64,000 nucleotides of DNA from Vulcanimicrobiota bacterium (GCA_021107945.1 JAIORV010000012.1:1-64000); one strand, 5' to 3'. Counted from the first letter of the stretch, positions 38,992 to 49,005 are shown. Numbers and translations: made by a program. The notes: generated by a model from the sequence alone, not told the origin.

Positions 38992-39753
38992 TTACTTAAT
39001 TTTCTTCTTGATGGTCTTTTTGCCCTTCGCAGCTGTCGCCTTCTTCTGAACTGCCGCGGTTCCTTTGATCTTGTGTTTTTTCTTCATTTTCCTCTTTACA
39101 GTCTCTCTAACAAAAACCAGCGACTGTTTTGAGCCGGGTATGGCACCTTTTATTAAAATTAAGTTCTTATCAGGTATAATCTTGACAACTTCAAGATTCA
39201 AAGCTGCACTTGATTTGTTACCCATATGTCCCGGGCTTTTCTTTCCCTTAAAAGTTCTTGCTGCGTCTGTTGCTCCAGCCGAACCGGGTTGACGATGTAC
39301 TTGCGAACCGTGAGATGAGCATCCTCCGCCAAAGTTCCATCTTTTCATTGCTCCTGCAAAACCTTTTCCTATGGAGGTTCCGATTACATCGACTTTTTCC
39401 CCCTCCTTGAAAATATCAACCTTGATTTCCTGTCCCGGAGTATATTCCTCTGTTGAAGCAACTCTCATCTCTTTGAGATGTTCCATGGGTTGAATATTGA
39501 ACCTATCAAATTGCCCTTTTATAGGTTTTTTAAATCTCTTTACGTTTTTCTTCTTTCCCTCAACGGTCCTCTTCATTCTCTTCTTTTTTGCAATCTCATA
39601 TCCTAATTGTACAGCATTGTAACCGTTTTTATTTTCCGTCCTTATATCAGTTACCGTACAGGGCCCCGCCTGAATAACGGTGATGGGAATTCTATTTCCC
39701 TCTGGACTGAAAATACTGGTCATTCCAAGCTTTTTACCCAGTAATCCTTTCAT
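38992..39753 (-). CDS. rplC: 50S ribosomal protein L3 with basic C-terminal extension
   Basis: L3 (253 residues) has MKGLLGKKLGMTSIFSPEGN, KGFAGAMKRWNFGGGCSSHG and HRQPGSAGATDAARTFKGKK, and helps form the peptidyl transferase centre. ATG 39753 is preferred because AAAGGA then sits nine bases upstream. The last 45 residues (rich in KKK, AAVQKKATAAKGKK) extend past the usual L3 end. Confidence 0.97.
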   Translation of the reverse strand: MKGLLGKKLGMTSIFSPEGNRIPITVIQAGPCTVTDIRTENKNGYNAVQLGYEIAKKKRMKRTVEGKKKNVKRFKKPIKGQFDRFNIQPMEHLKEMRVASTEEYTPGQEIKVDIFKEGEKVDVIGTSIGKGFAGAMKRWNFGGGCSSHGSQVHRQPGSAGATDAARTFKGKKSPGHMGNKSSAALNLEVVKIIPDKNLILIKGAIPGSKQSLVFVRETVKRKMKKKHKIKGTAAVQKKATAAKGKKTIKKKIK

Positions 39754-39892
39754 TGCTTCCATTCCTTTCAGTTACATAATATAACCTTTAAAAAACTCAT
39801 CCACACACATTGCGGGTACCGGCTTTAAAGTATCAATTATAACTCTTGCCAGTTTAACCTTTGCCGGTTCCTGAGAATGATTGGCAGTTGGA

Positions 39893-40204
39893 TCATCCCT
39901 TGATTTCTATGTCCACACCTGAGGGTAGATCCACTTTCATCAGGGCATCGGTTGTTTTCTGGGACGGATCGAAGAAAATGTCAATTAATCTTTTATGAGT
40001 GCGAATCTCAAAATGTTCTCCCGATCTCTTGTCAACATGCGGTGAACTTAGTACACAATACCTATTTCTCTCGGTCGGGAGCGGAATCGGTCCGGAAATG
40101 TCCGCGCCGGTGTTTTTCGCAATGTCAACGATTTTCTCCGCCGCTTCGTCCAGTATTTTGTAATCATAAGCTTTTAACTTGATTCTGAATTTATGTCTCG
40201 CCAT
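39893..40204 (-). CDS. rpsJ: 30S ribosomal protein S10
   Basis: The 103-residue S10 (also NusE in antitermination) has the consensus IRIKLKAYD-like start, [20 protein letters not shown] and [20 protein letters not shown]. It directly follows fusA here; tuf, usually between them, is missing. Confidence 0.98.
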   Translation of the reverse strand: MARHKFRIKLKAYDYKILDEAAEKIVDIAKNTGADISGPIPLPTERNRYCVLSSPHVDKRSGEHFEIRTHKRLIDIFFDPSQKTTDALMKVDLPSGVDIEIKG

Positions 40205-40305
40205 TATTCCCTTGCTCCTTTTCGCTTCAGGCTTTTAGCCTTTGGCCTTTGACTGATTGTTAATTTCCAAATTTTCAGGCTATTTGCCAATAATCGTATA
40301 AGTCA

Positions 40306-42399
40306 TTAATAGAGTGGAATGTAATACCCGGAAATAATTGTGTCGGAGATTTTTTTCGGTATCTCGCCATAATGCGAAAACTCCATTGAATACTCCGCCC
40401 TACCCTGGGTAATACTTCTCAAATCCGTAGCGTAACCGAACATTTCTCCGAGTGGCACCGTCGCCCTCAAAAGCTGAGTGTTCGCAAAAGAAGGTTCCAT
40501 ATTTGACACCTTGCCCCTGCGAGCATTGATATCGGAGATAACTTCTCCCAGGTATTCTTCCGGTGTAACTACTTCCACTTTCATAACGGGTTCCATAAGA
40601 AAGTTATTTGCTTTCATCAGTGCATTACGGGTTCCGATTGCCGCTGCCGCCTTGAAAGCCACCTCGCTGGAATCATTTTCGCTAAATGATCCGCCGACAA
40701 GACTTGCCTTTATATCGATAACGGGATATCCTGCAAGAGTACCTGCATCAAGTGATTCCAGTACACCCTGCTCGATATCTTTCATATAGGCTTCCGGGAT
40801 TACATCGCCATTAAGGCAATTTGAAAAAGTGATATTCTTTTTCTTTTCATTGGACTCCAGCTTGATAACTACATGTCCGAAGTGATTTCTTCCACCCATC
40901 TGTCTCTCGAATTTACCTTCCGCTTCGATTGACCCCTTGAGTGACTCTTTGTATGCGACCTGTGGTTTCCCAACTCTTGCCTCAATGTTGAATTCCCTCG
41001 TAAGCCTGTCAACAATGATATCGAGATGTAATTCTCCCATTCCGGATATAATTGTCTGCCCTGTCTCCCCGTCGGTCTTTTTTCGAAAAGTAGGATCCTC
41101 ATCCTGTAACTTGCCCAGTACCTCGTCCATCTTTTCCATAGCCGCCATTGTCTTAGGCTCTATTGCTACCGATATTACAGGCTCCGGAAAATGTATGGAT
41201 TCCAGTACAATCGGGTGATCCTGGTCACATAGTGTATCACCCGTGGTTGTAAATTTGAACCCCACTGCTGCCCCAAGGTCTCCGGCGCATATTTCAGAAA
41301 TATCTTCTCTATGCTGGGCATGCATCCTTAGAATTCGCATTAGTTTTTCCTTGCGATCTCTCGTGGCGTTATAGATTCTTTTTCCAGCTTTTATCTTGCC
41401 GGAGTAAACCCGGAAATATGTAAGTTTACCCACATATTGATCCGAGGCGACCTTAAAAGCAAGTGCGGTGAAAGGCTCTTGCAAGCTTGTTTTCCTTTTA
41501 AGTGTCTTTCCCGATTTGGGGTCTCTCCCAAATACCGGCGGTACATCTACGGGGGCGGGTAAATAAGAGATGATAGCATTCAGTAATTGTTGAACACCCT
41601 TGTTTTTCAATGATGATCCACATACTACCGGCACTATCTTGCACTTAACGCAACCTTCTCTGATTCCCTTGATAATTTCCGCCTTGTCAAGCTTTTCATC
41701 GCTTAAATATTTTTCCATTAATTCTTCATTGGATTCGGCCGCTGTCTCAATCATCAGATCTCTATACTTCTTCACTCTTGCGTGATACTCTTCAGGTATA
41801 TCTCTTTCCTCAAATTCCTCTCCGAGTTCATCGAGGAAATAGATTGCCTTTTCTTCAATGAGATCAATTACTCCCTGATATTCATCTTCCGCTCCTATTG
41901 GTAATTGTACCGGAATTACTCTTGCGTTGAGCTTATCCTTCATCATACCCAGGAGTCGGTAGAAATCTGCGCCAGCTCTATCCATTTTATTGATATATGA
42001 AATCCTCGGAATTTTATATCTGTCTGCTTGTCTCCAGACAGTTTCCGACTGTGGCTGCACTCCGCCCACGCCACAGAAAATTATCACAATACCATCCAAC
42101 ACTCTCATGGATCTTTCGACTTCCATCGTAAAGTCCACATGTCCGGGCGTGTCTATAATGTTGATTATAAAATCTTTCCAGAAACAGCGAGTAACGGCGG
42201 AGGTGATTGTAATACCCCGCTCTTTTTCCTGGACCATCCAATCCATTGTGGCTGCGCCTTCATCAACTTCACCCATTCGGTGAATCCTACCGGAATAATA
42301 AAGTATTCTCTCGGTAGTCGTTGTCTTACCGGCATCGATGTGAGCAGCAAAACCGATATTTCTTATTTTCTTGAGGTCTAGGCCCTCGCTGTTTTTCAT
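40306..42399 (-). CDS. fusA: Elongation factor G
   Basis: The 697-residue translocation GTPase has the G1 loop [13 protein letters not shown], switch [18 protein letters not shown] and G4 NKMD, then domains II-V with [16 protein letters not shown] and [20 protein letters not shown]. It lies behind rpsG in the str cluster. Confidence 0.98.
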   Translation of the reverse strand: MKNSEGLDLKKIRNIGFAAHIDAGKTTTTERILYYSGRIHRMGEVDEGAATMDWMVQEKERGITITSAVTRCFWKDFIINIIDTPGHVDFTMEVERSMRVLDGIVIIFCGVGGVQPQSETVWRQADRYKIPRISYINKMDRAGADFYRLLGMMKDKLNARVIPVQLPIGAEDEYQGVIDLIEEKAIYFLDELGEEFEERDIPEEYHARVKKYRDLMIETAAESNEELMEKYLSDEKLDKAEIIKGIREGCVKCKIVPVVCGSSLKNKGVQQLLNAIISYLPAPVDVPPVFGRDPKSGKTLKRKTSLQEPFTALAFKVASDQYVGKLTYFRVYSGKIKAGKRIYNATRDRKEKLMRILRMHAQHREDISEICAGDLGAAVGFKFTTTGDTLCDQDHPIVLESIHFPEPVISVAIEPKTMAAMEKMDEVLGKLQDEDPTFRKKTDGETGQTIISGMGELHLDIIVDRLTREFNIEARVGKPQVAYKESLKGSIEAEGKFERQMGGRNHFGHVVIKLESNEKKKNITFSNCLNGDVIPEAYMKDIEQGVLESLDAGTLAGYPVIDIKASLVGGSFSENDSSEVAFKAAAAIGTRNALMKANNFLMEPVMKVEVVTPEEYLGEVISDINARRGKVSNMEPSFANTQLLRATVPLGEMFGYATDLRSITQGRAEYSMEFSHYGEIPKKISDTIISGYYIPLY

Positions 42400-42407
42400 T
42401 AGTTAGT

Positions 42408-42878
42408 TTACCACCTGTAATGTGCGAATGCTTTGTTAGCTTCCGCCATCTTGTGAGTGTCCTCACGCTTCTTGACTGATGCTCCTATGCCCTGATATGC
42501 ATCCATTAATTCGGAGGAAAGCTTGTCTCTCATTGTTCTTCCAGGCTTTTTCCGTGCATTTTTCAGTATCCAACGGATTCCAAGAGCGACTTTTCTATCC
42601 GGTCGGACTTCCATCGGCACCTGATATGTAGCTCCACCAACTCTTCTGGGTCTTACCTCCACCATCGGCATAACATTGTCGAGCGCTTTGTTGAATACTA
42701 CCATCGGGTCTTTCTTGGTTTTGAGGGCGATTTCGTCCATGGCGCTGTAAAAAATACGTTCCGCAAGACTTTTCTTGCCCATTTTCATAATATTATCTAC
42801 AAACCTTGAGACCAACTCGCTGTGATACACCGGATCTGGCGTACGTTTTCTTTTGGTTACCGGTCCTTTTCTTGGCAT
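42408..42878 (-). CDS. rpsG: 30S ribosomal protein S7
   Basis: S7 of 156 residues begins MPRKGPVTKRKRTPDPVYHS and shows VRPRRVGGATYQVPMEVRPD. It starts 30S head assembly. ATG 42878 follows GGAGGT by six bases; the frame is open further upstream to 42992 but unconserved. Confidence 0.98.
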   Translation of the reverse strand: MPRKGPVTKRKRTPDPVYHSELVSRFVDNIMKMGKKSLAERIFYSAMDEIALKTKKDPMVVFNKALDNVMPMVEVRPRRVGGATYQVPMEVRPDRKVALGIRWILKNARKKPGRTMRDKLSSELMDAYQGIGASVKKREDTHKMAEANKAFAHYRW

Positions 42879-43027
42879 GTTTTGACCTCCTGCCGGATAA
42901 TGTTGCCTCCGGGTTGTTATCCCGTCGGACTGCTTTTCTTGATACTTCAGCCCGCACTTTAAGATTTGAAAGGCGGACAGGGGAATATGCAACCATTTAA
43001 CCTATAACGAATCCTAACGGACATTAG

Positions 43028-43447
43028 CTACTTCTTTTTCGGCCTCTTGGCACCGTATTTTGAGCGTGCCTGCATACGATCCGCAACACCAGCCGTATCA
43101 AGTGTTCCCCGGACGATATGATATCGGATACCGGGTAAATCTTTCACTCTTCCACCTCTTACAAGCACAACTGAATGCTCCTGTAAGTTGTGACCCACAC
43201 CGGGGATATATGCAGTTACTTCTATACCGTTGGTCAGACGAACACGAGCTACCTTCCTCAAAGCCGAGTTGGGCTTCTTGGGGGTCATTGTCTTGACCTG
43301 GGTACATACCCCTCTTTTTTGGGGATTTCCGGGAGTTTTGAAAGTTTTCATCTTAAGAGAGTTGTATGAAAATCTCAACGCCGGAGATTTACTCTTCGAT
43401 TTGGATGACTTTCGTCCTTTTCTTACGAGCTGATTAATGGTTGGCAT
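43028..43447 (-). CDS. rpsL: 30S ribosomal protein S12
   Basis: The 139-residue S12 acts in decoding. It has [20 protein letters not shown], the decoding-loop [20 protein letters not shown] with the usual lysine, and [20 protein letters not shown]. It is the first gene of the superoperon. Confidence 0.98.
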   Translation of the reverse strand: MPTINQLVRKGRKSSKSKSKSPALRFSYNSLKMKTFKTPGNPQKRGVCTQVKTMTPKKPNSALRKVARVRLTNGIEVTAYIPGVGHNLQEHSVVLVRGGRVKDLPGIRYHIVRGTLDTAGVADRMQARSKYGAKRPKKK

Positions 43448-43739
43448 AAAAAAGTATCTCCCCTTTCAATTTCCCGGTAAATCCTGTGCGAGAAAACCAT
43501 CGGGCAGACACAATAAAAGAAGACTTATTAACTTAACTTTGGTTACTGCCTGTTTCTGACCTCCTCTCAAAATAGAAGTAAGATGTTGGAGGTTGGAAAT
43601 TATAGATTCTTCCTGTCAAGGTTCATCTTTTAAACTTCCCGACCTCGCTCCCGAGTCAGACGACAGCTCCCCTCCTTCTTTTACGTTTCCGCAATGATAT
43701 TGGCTCGCCGCGGTATTTACCGGTCTTAAATGCTTCAAT

Positions 43740-43768
43740 ATGATATCATTGCTTCATTTGATTGTCAA
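43740..43768 (-). promoter_or_regulatory. Sigma-70-type promoter of the ribosomal superoperon
   Basis: Read on the minus strand, TTGACA (43768-43763) and TATCAT (43745-43740) are separated by exactly 17 bases. Transcription would start near 43733, giving a leader of about 285 bases before rpsL. No other strong promoter was seen across the 20 kb of ribosomal genes. Confidence 0.75.
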
Positions 43769-44224
43769 GGGTCATGACCGCTTTTTTTTATGAGTTTACA
43801 AAAATTTTACATGTTCGGAACTTTCCAGGAACAAATTTTATAATATCCATTCACCGCAAAGAGCGCAGAGTCCACAGGGACAACCGGAGATAAAACATTG
43901 ATAACTCTGTGTTCTCTGGTGAATGGGGAAAGGGGAAAGGGGAGAGGAGAAAAGGGGAAGGGGAAAGGAGAAAGGGGGAATACCGAGATTCTAAGGTTTT
44001 TCGATACCCTCTTATCCTTATTCCATTTTCTATATTCCATCATCCCATTTCCATTTGTGGTCCCTGAAACAACTTGAGGGCAGGCTTTTGCGGTGAAAAA
44101 AATGTCATCAATTACCATAAACAGCCTGATGGACTGATGGAAGGTTTTCATATAAATAAAAGAGAATACTTTCATATTGTAATTGGGGATTATTCTCCGG
44201 AAAAAATAAAATGGAGGTTAGCAA
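43769..44224. repeat. Divergent intergenic region with repeat and purine-rich tracts
   Basis: Upstream of the superoperon promoter lie an 'accgcaaagagcgcagagtccacagg' tract (43851-43877), a purine-rich GGGGAAA tract (43924-43980), an AGGTTTTTCGATACCCTC block (about 43995-44012) shared with 47 kb and 50.2 kb, and a 'ctttgcggtgaaaaaaatgtcatcaatt' tract (about 44087-44114). No gene is supported. Confidence 0.65.
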
Positions 44225-44893
44225 ATGGAAGAAAAAACAACTACCGCCCATCCTATGCTCGCATTGAATGAAACCGCGCCCGACTTCAAAGCGTTGACCA
44301 CTCATGGACCCATCAGTCTTTCCGACTACGAAGGGAGTTGGGTTATTCTGTTTTCCCACCCGGCGGATTTTACACCGGTCTGCACAACAGAATTTTTGGC
44401 ATTTGCAAAAATGAACGAGGAATTTAAAAAATTGAATGTGCAATTAATCGGACTTTCAATTGACAGCGTGCATTCCCACATTGCCTGGGTGAGAAATATA
44501 GAAAAGAATTTCGGCGTCCGGATACCCTTTCCCGTTATTGCAGACCTGGATATGAAAGTGTCTAAATTATACGGAATGCTTCACCCGGGGGCAAGCAATA
44601 CATCAACGGTGAGGTGCGTATTCGTCATTGATCCCAAAAGAATACTTCGAGCCATGATCTACTACCCGCTATCAAACGGAAGAAATATGAATGAGATTTA
44701 CAGACTTGTGACAGCACTTCAAACCACGGACAAGCATCATGTCGCTACTCCGGCAAACTGGCACAGAGGCGATGATGTGATTGTGCCCCCGCCGCCCACA
44801 CAGGAGAAAGCTGAGAATCGAATGGAAGAAGGTTATGAATGTGTTGACTGGTATTTTTGCAAGAGACCACTGGAAGAAAAGGGGAAAGCTTGA
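44225..44893 (+). CDS. Peroxiredoxin, Prx6/archaeal-type
   Basis: Peroxiredoxins reduce peroxides through an active-site cysteine. The 222-residue protein has HPADFTPVCTTEF with the peroxidatic Cys near residue 52, the supporting Arg in STVRCVFVIDP, and the long C-terminal domain of the Prx6 subfamily. Two further cysteines in CVDWYFC near 206-212 match the resolving-type C-terminal pair of archaeal Prx6 proteins. ATG 44225 follows GGAGG. It is a single-gene unit ending in the terminator at 44933. Cytoplasmic. Confidence 0.95.
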   Translation: MEEKTTTAHPMLALNETAPDFKALTTHGPISLSDYEGSWVILFSHPADFTPVCTTEFLAFAKMNEEFKKLNVQLIGLSIDSVHSHIAWVRNIEKNFGVRIPFPVIADLDMKVSKLYGMLHPGASNTSTVRCVFVIDPKRILRAMIYYPLSNGRNMNEIYRLVTALQTTDKHHVATPANWHRGDDVIVPPPPTQEKAENRMEEGYECVDWYFCKRPLEEKGKA

Positions 44894-44932
44894 TAACATA
44901 AACCTTTGAACACAAACATTTTCAATTCTATC

Positions 44933-44959
44933 CCACCTTATCACAGGTGGTTTTTTTTT
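44933..44959 (+). terminator. Intrinsic terminator after the peroxiredoxin gene
   Basis: CCACCT (44933-44938) pairs with AGGTGG (44945-44950) around TATCAC and is followed by nine T residues. It lies 40 bases past the stop codon. Confidence 0.85.
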
Positions 44960-45313
44960 CGAAATCCTGAATTAAAGACAATAGAATCGTGCAAACATTG
45001 TCATTGCGAGCGTTAGCGAAGCAATCTCCTGAATTGTGTAATGGAAATAAGAACACACAAGTTTTGCAGGGGGTTTTGTATGGGGGTTGCATGGGTTTTG
45101 TAGGAGCCTTTTCCAAAGGCGACATTTTCGTTATTAGTTCTTATCTTATCGCGATTGGGAAACCGTTCCTACAATAAAGCATTATTTCCTTTAGAGATTA
45201 TTTCCTGAAAATAGCTTGAGTTGTTTTTTATTAATTAAGTCCATTTCTCCTGCGGCGAGACGCCGCAGCCACCAACATTGTTATTATGGTGGGGGGATCG
45301 TCCCGCTGCCTGA
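44960..45313. repeat. Gene-free stretch with 'tcattgcgagcg' repeat and short palindromes
   Basis: The stretch contains cattgcgagcgttagcgaagcaatctcctga at about 44999-45029, a repeat type known from intergenic DNA of many bacteria. It also has 'tgtaggagccttttccaaaggcga' (45099-45122), a stem-loop of the TCCTAC family in reverse, and 'gcgagacgccgcagccacc'. No gene is supported. Confidence 0.65.
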
Positions 45314-45976
45314 CTAAAATCCGGGTCCGACTTCCCTCGCATACTCTTCCCTGGTATCTATATCTTTCAATATTCCCGGGTCATCTATATCAACTATCTT
45401 GATCCTGTCCCGATTTTTTTGAACTGCATACCTTGCGCCCTGATCCAGGGGGGATTCTTTCAAATCATCGAATATCTCCCGGGGGAAGAATACAGGGTGT
45501 CCTTTTCTATCGCCATAGCGGGGTAGAATTAGCTTTCCGGGATTTTCAAGAGCATATTTTACTATTCTCTCATATGTCTCCCTTTCAACAAGGGGATGAT
45601 CCACAAGACAAAGGAGTATTCCCGGGCAGTCCTCATCGATTTCTCCAAGCCCGCATATAAGTGATGACAATTGCCCGTTTTCAGGCGCGGGGTTTGTAAC
45701 AACAGTGCATCCGGTAGTGTCAATCCCTTCAAGGATTCTGTCCCTGTGATACCCCAGGACTATAATTATTTTTTCTGGAGTAATTGGTATATTTTTTATC
45801 CCATCCAGGATCCTTTCAAGGAATTTTCTTCCGTCCCCGGATCCGAGAAGAGCTTTGGGGGACCCCATCCTGCTGGACTCGCCAGCGGAGAGTATTACGG
45901 CGTTATAGGTGAATTTCTTCATTACTACATCCCTCTTCATTACTACATCCCTCTTCATTACTACATCCCTCTTCAT
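45314..45976 (-). CDS. MocA-like nucleotidyltransferase (NTP_transf_3) with tandem start modules
   Basis: The core (YNAVILSAGESSRMGSPKALL) is the GxxSxRMGxxK nucleotide-binding loop of MobA/MocA-type enzymes, which attach a nucleotide to molybdopterin or related groups. LLCLVDHPLV, GHPVFFP, LDQGARYAVQ and the C-terminal ILKDIDTREEY fit the MocA/YgfJ branch. The N-terminus is MKRDVV repeated three times, encoded by an 18-bp tandem repeat, so four ATGs precede the core, each with its own SD-like AGAGGG or AAGGAG. The first ATG overlaps the permease stop (TAATG at 45978-45974), so translational coupling is likely. The true substrate is uncertain; the cobalamin riboswitch upstream makes a B12 link possible. 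Confidence 0.85.
   Translation of the reverse strand: MKRDVVMKRDVVMKRDVVMKKFTYNAVILSAGESSRMGSPKALLGSGDGRKFLERILDGIKNIPITPEKIIIVLGYHRDRILEGIDTTGCTVVTNPAPENGQLSSLICGLGEIDEDCPGILLCLVDHPLVERETYERIVKYALENPGKLILPRYGDRKGHPVFFPREIFDDLKESPLDQGARYAVQKNRDRIKIVDIDDPGILKDIDTREEYAREVGPGF
45921..45974. repeat. 18-bp tandem repeat, three copies, at the start of the MocA-like gene
   Basis: Units attactacatccctcttc occupy 45921-45938, 45939-45956 and 45957-45974. On the minus strand each unit holds an ATG and, upstream of the next ATG, AGAGGG, so each is a potential start module. Confidence 0.9.
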
Positions 45977-47001
45977 TACATCTCCTTCTTCCTCTTCCTA
46001 TTCCTCAACAGATATAGAAAGAACGGCGCTCCCATGATTGCCGTAAGGACACCCACAGGAATCTCACGGGGCGATAGAATCGATCTTGCGGCCGTATCCA
46101 CCCACATCAGGTATATTGCGCCTGCAAGTGCCGATGTGGGGATTAGAATCCTGTGATCCGCTCCCACCACACGGCGAATGACATGGGGGATCATGAGCCC
46201 CACGAACCCAATCAATCCTGCGGCGGCTACAGATGCGGCGGTGACAAGTGATGCAAATATGATAATCAAATTCCTGATCCTCTCAACTTCCACACCCAAG
46301 TGCATTGCCGATTCATCTCCCAGAGTCAGGATATTGAGCGAATGAGACAGATACATTAATCCTGTAAAACCGATAATGAAATATATAAACAACATTGTGA
46401 CCTCGCTCCAACCAGCGGATCCAGTGCTTCCCATGAGCCAGAATATAACCTCCTGCATATTCTGCTTTGCCAGGGTGAGGAGAAATGAGACCATTGCCCA
46501 GAGGAACGAGCCCACCACAACTCCTGCAAGAAGGAATGTCTCCACGGGAACCCTGCCCCCAACAACGGATATGCGATATACAATGTACATTGCCAGTATC
46601 GCGCCCACAAATGCAAGGACGGCAATTGCAGAAATTCCAAGAAGACTTCCCCTGATGTTGAACACAATGGCAAAAACTCCCCCGACAGCGGCGCCGGCGG
46701 ACGTGCCCACAATGTACGGATCAGCAAGGGGATTGCGGAGGATTCCCTGGAATGCAGAACCTGCAAGGGCAAGAGATGCCCCCACAAACGCGGCGACAAG
46801 AATCCTGGGCAAGCGAAGATCCCATACTATCGTCTCAATGGGACTTTCAAGAAGATGTTTTCCTGTCAGTTTCGCAATAATTATCTTGTTTATCTCGCCA
46901 AAGGGAATTTTCTCCGAGCCAATATGAACACAAACCCACGTTGATGCGAAGGCTATTACAAGCAGGATTGAAGTTATGAGAGCGAGTTTTTTTATTAACA
47001 A
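45976..47001 (-). CDS. BtuC/FecCD family ABC transporter permease
   Basis: The 341-residue inner-membrane protein has about nine to ten segments and the FecCD signatures RLPRILVAAFVGASLALAGS, FQGILRNPLADPYIVGTSAG and GFVGLMIPHVIRRVVGADHR with the ATPase-contact loop. This family imports vitamin B12, haem and ferric siderophores. The riboswitch about 3 kb upstream on the same strand favours cobalamin. The binding-protein gene is upstream. No cognate ABC ATPase (btuD/fecE) is present in the locus. Confidence 0.92.
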   Translation of the reverse strand: MLIKKLALITSILLVIAFASTWVCVHIGSEKIPFGEINKIIIAKLTGKHLLESPIETIVWDLRLPRILVAAFVGASLALAGSAFQGILRNPLADPYIVGTSAGAAVGGVFAIVFNIRGSLLGISAIAVLAFVGAILAMYIVYRISVVGGRVPVETFLLAGVVVGSFLWAMVSFLLTLAKQNMQEVIFWLMGSTGSAGWSEVTMLFIYFIIGFTGLMYLSHSLNILTLGDESAMHLGVEVERIRNLIIIFASLVTAASVAAAGLIGFVGLMIPHVIRRVVGADHRILIPTSALAGAIYLMWVDTAARSILSPREIPVGVLTAIMGAPFFLYLLRNRKRKKEM

Positions 47002-47043
47002 ATTATTCTCCTGGTTAATGGGAAATGGGAAATGGGAAACGGG

Positions 47044-47252
47044 AAAATACCGGGATTTCGAGGTTTTTCGATACCCTCACCTCAGTTATCCGTTCTCCAA
47101 ATCCCTTTGTGGTCTTTGTGGTCTTTTCGGTAAAAAAACACATCTGTCATTCGTTTTCCGTCAGCATTATCGGGACGAGGACGTCCCTCCTACAAATGTT
47201 TTCCTTATTTCCTTATTTCCTTAGAGGCATAATTCCTTATTCCGTTATCCGG
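47044..47252. repeat. 209-bp direct repeat, copy 1
   Basis: This block (accgggatt...cggg) is repeated at 47444-47652, exactly 400 bases away, with only a few differences. It is a mosaic of smaller families: AGGTTTTTCGATACCCTC, 'ctttgtggtctttgtggtctttt', the GACGTCCCTCCTACA element (47167-47194) and ttccttatttccttatttcc. Confidence 0.9.
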
Positions 47253-47443
47253 AAGACGCTGAAGCGTCTAAAAGCGCGGGGAGTGGGGTTGCTCCTATTC
47301 CCCCGGTTAAAACCGGGGGTTATTCTAATGGAGGTTTAAAAACCTCCACTACCCAGCTTCCGGTCTCCGTCATCATTCATTTTCTTCGTGTTCTCCGTGG
47401 CTTCGTGGTTAAAGGGAAATGGGAAAAGAGAAAAGGGAAAAGG
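47253..47443. repeat. Palindromic repeats and GGGAAA tract between the direct repeats
   Basis: This holds 'gacgctgaagcgtc' (47256-47269), CCCCCGGTTAAAACCGGGGG (47299-47318), GGAGGTTTAAAAACCTCC (47331-47348), a 'cttcgtgttctccgtggcttcgtggtt' tract, and GGGAAA repeats at 47413-47447. The same stem-loop series occurs at 48700-48798. Confidence 0.8.
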
Positions 47444-47652
47444 GAAATACCGGGATTACGAGGTTTTTCGATACTCTCACCTCAGTTATCCGTTCTCCAA
47501 ATCCCTTTGTGGTCTTTGTGGTCTTTGCGGTGAAAAAACACATCTGTCATTCGTTTTCCGTCAGCATTATCGGGACGAGGACGTCCCTCCTACAAATGTT
47601 TTCCTTATTTCCTTATTTCCTTAGAGGCATAATTCCTTATTCCATTATCCGG
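47444..47652. repeat. 209-bp direct repeat, copy 2, overlapping the end of the BtuF-like gene
   Basis: The second copy of the block at 47044. Its GACGTCCCTCCTACA element is at 47567-47594. Bases 47637-47652 lie inside the binding-protein gene and encode its last residues and stop. Confidence 0.9.
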
Positions 47653-48635
47653 GTTTCATAATCCGCTATCCGTTTGTTGGGATAAAACCAGTTATAAAGC
47701 TTCCTGCAGGCCTCGAAAAGCCTGGGTGTGGGACGAACCATTATATCGGGATTAATACTGTAAACCCGTCCGTTCTTCACCGCCCTGATATTTCTCCAGT
47801 GCTTTTCTTTGATAAAATCTTTCCTGGAGGACGTGGTTAATATTATTACATCGGGATTTCTGAGTAGAAGCGTCTCCCTGTTGATCTGTGGATAACCGGT
47901 CATATCGCCGGCAATGTTGATGCCCCCTGCATTTTCAATCGTGTAATTGATGAATGTGCCGGATCCCGCGGTCATCAAAGGGCTGTTCCAAATTTCAATA
48001 AACACCCGCGGTTTTTTCTTGTCAGGTACATTTCTTATGCGCCGGGTGATTATACCCATATTCTTTTTCATTTTGAGGAGGAGATCGGATGATTTTCTTT
48101 CTGAACCCACGGACTTGCCAATCAACTTGGTTGATTGAACAAAATTGTCATATGTATCCGATTTAACGGCAAGAACGGTGATGCCCAGATTCCTGAGTTT
48201 GCTTACATCCCTTGAATACAGAGTGGTTTCAACTATCACGAGATCAGGTCTGAGGGCAACTATTTTTTCATAGTTGAGATATATATCCCCCACTTTTTCC
48301 TTGCCTTTTGTTTCGGGGGGGTAGTCGCTGGCACTTGAGACCGCAATGATTCTACTTTCTTCCGCAAGTGATAATGTAACCTCCGTGGCGCTTGGGCCGA
48401 GGGTTATGATTCTTTTTGGACTTGAACTTAAGAGGATGTTTTGTCCGCTGATGTCAGTAATTCTGCGGGGGAATTTTGAAGATCGAGCCGTCCCTGTTGT
48501 AATAAAACATATTATTAGTATGAAGAAAAATGAAAAAAAGGAAATCACACTCATATGGGATTGAAGTATGTAACCATATGAGATGTGGGATTCTGTTATT
48601 TTTGTTGTTTTTTCTTCAGGACTTTCTTTTTTCAT
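47637..48635 (-). CDS. BtuF/FecB-like ABC substrate-binding protein
   Basis: The mature part shows the class III binding-protein pattern: PKRIITLGPSATEVTLSLAE, VGDIYLNYEKIVALRPDLVI, VLAVKSDTYDNFVQSTKLIG and later NAGGINIAGDMTGYPQINRE, followed by the ending VRPTPRLFEACRKLYNWFYP. It would capture cobalamin or a similar chelate outside the membrane for the downstream permease. A hydrophobic export segment (SFFSFFFILIICFITTGTA) starts near residue 31. The first 27 residues are unusual, so ATG 48554 may be the real start; neither has a good SD. The final codons are supplied by the 209-bp repeat. Confidence 0.88.
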   Translation of the reverse strand: MKKESPEEKTTKITESHISYGYILQSHMSVISFFSFFFILIICFITTGTARSSKFPRRITDISGQNILLSSSPKRIITLGPSATEVTLSLAEESRIIAVSSASDYPPETKGKEKVGDIYLNYEKIVALRPDLVIVETTLYSRDVSKLRNLGITVLAVKSDTYDNFVQSTKLIGKSVGSERKSSDLLLKMKKNMGIITRRIRNVPDKKKPRVFIEIWNSPLMTAGSGTFINYTIENAGGINIAGDMTGYPQINRETLLLRNPDVIILTTSSRKDFIKEKHWRNIRAVKNGRVYSINPDIMVRPTPRLFEACRKLYNWFYPNKRIADYETRIME

Positions 48636-49005
48636 GGTTGTTGACGATCTCCATAATATTGTTTATTGATGGAAATGATCCGGTTCCTATAGTCATGGAA
48701 GCCGCTAAAGCGGCTGAAGTAGTGAGGGGCGGTGGATTCCTTTCGTTCCCCCGGATGAATCCGGGGGTTATTCTCATGGAGGTTTGAAAACCTCCGCAGA
48801 CAATGTTTTCTCTCCGGTTATCCTCTGCGAACTCAGCGGTCTCTGCGTTGAAAAACCACTTGTTCGATAGTCCCAAAACCTCCGTTACCTCTGGGAGGTT
48901 TGAAAACCTCCGCAGACAATGTTTTCTCTCCGGTTATCCTCTGCGGACTCTGCGATCTCTGCGTTGAAAAACCACTTGTTCGATAGTCCCAAAACCTCCG
49001 TTACC
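48636..49005. repeat. Palindromes and a 116-bp tandem duplication between the unknown gene and the BtuF-like gene
   Basis: A stem-loop series (gccgctaaagcggc at 48701-48714, CCCCCGGATGAATCCGGGGG at 48751-48770) leads into two tandem copies of a 116-bp block at 48778-48893 and 48894-49007. Each starts with the hairpin GGAGGTTTGAAAACCTCC and contains 'ctctgcg..ctc.gcg.tctctgcgttgaaaaaccact'. The second copy reaches the stop codon of the unknown gene. Confidence 0.9.

Noticed and set aside
47025-47661. Pair of near-identical small proteins in the 47-kb repeats
   Set aside because: The frames fall on the 209-bp repeat and low-complexity tracts, differ between copies in frame use, and lack SDs.
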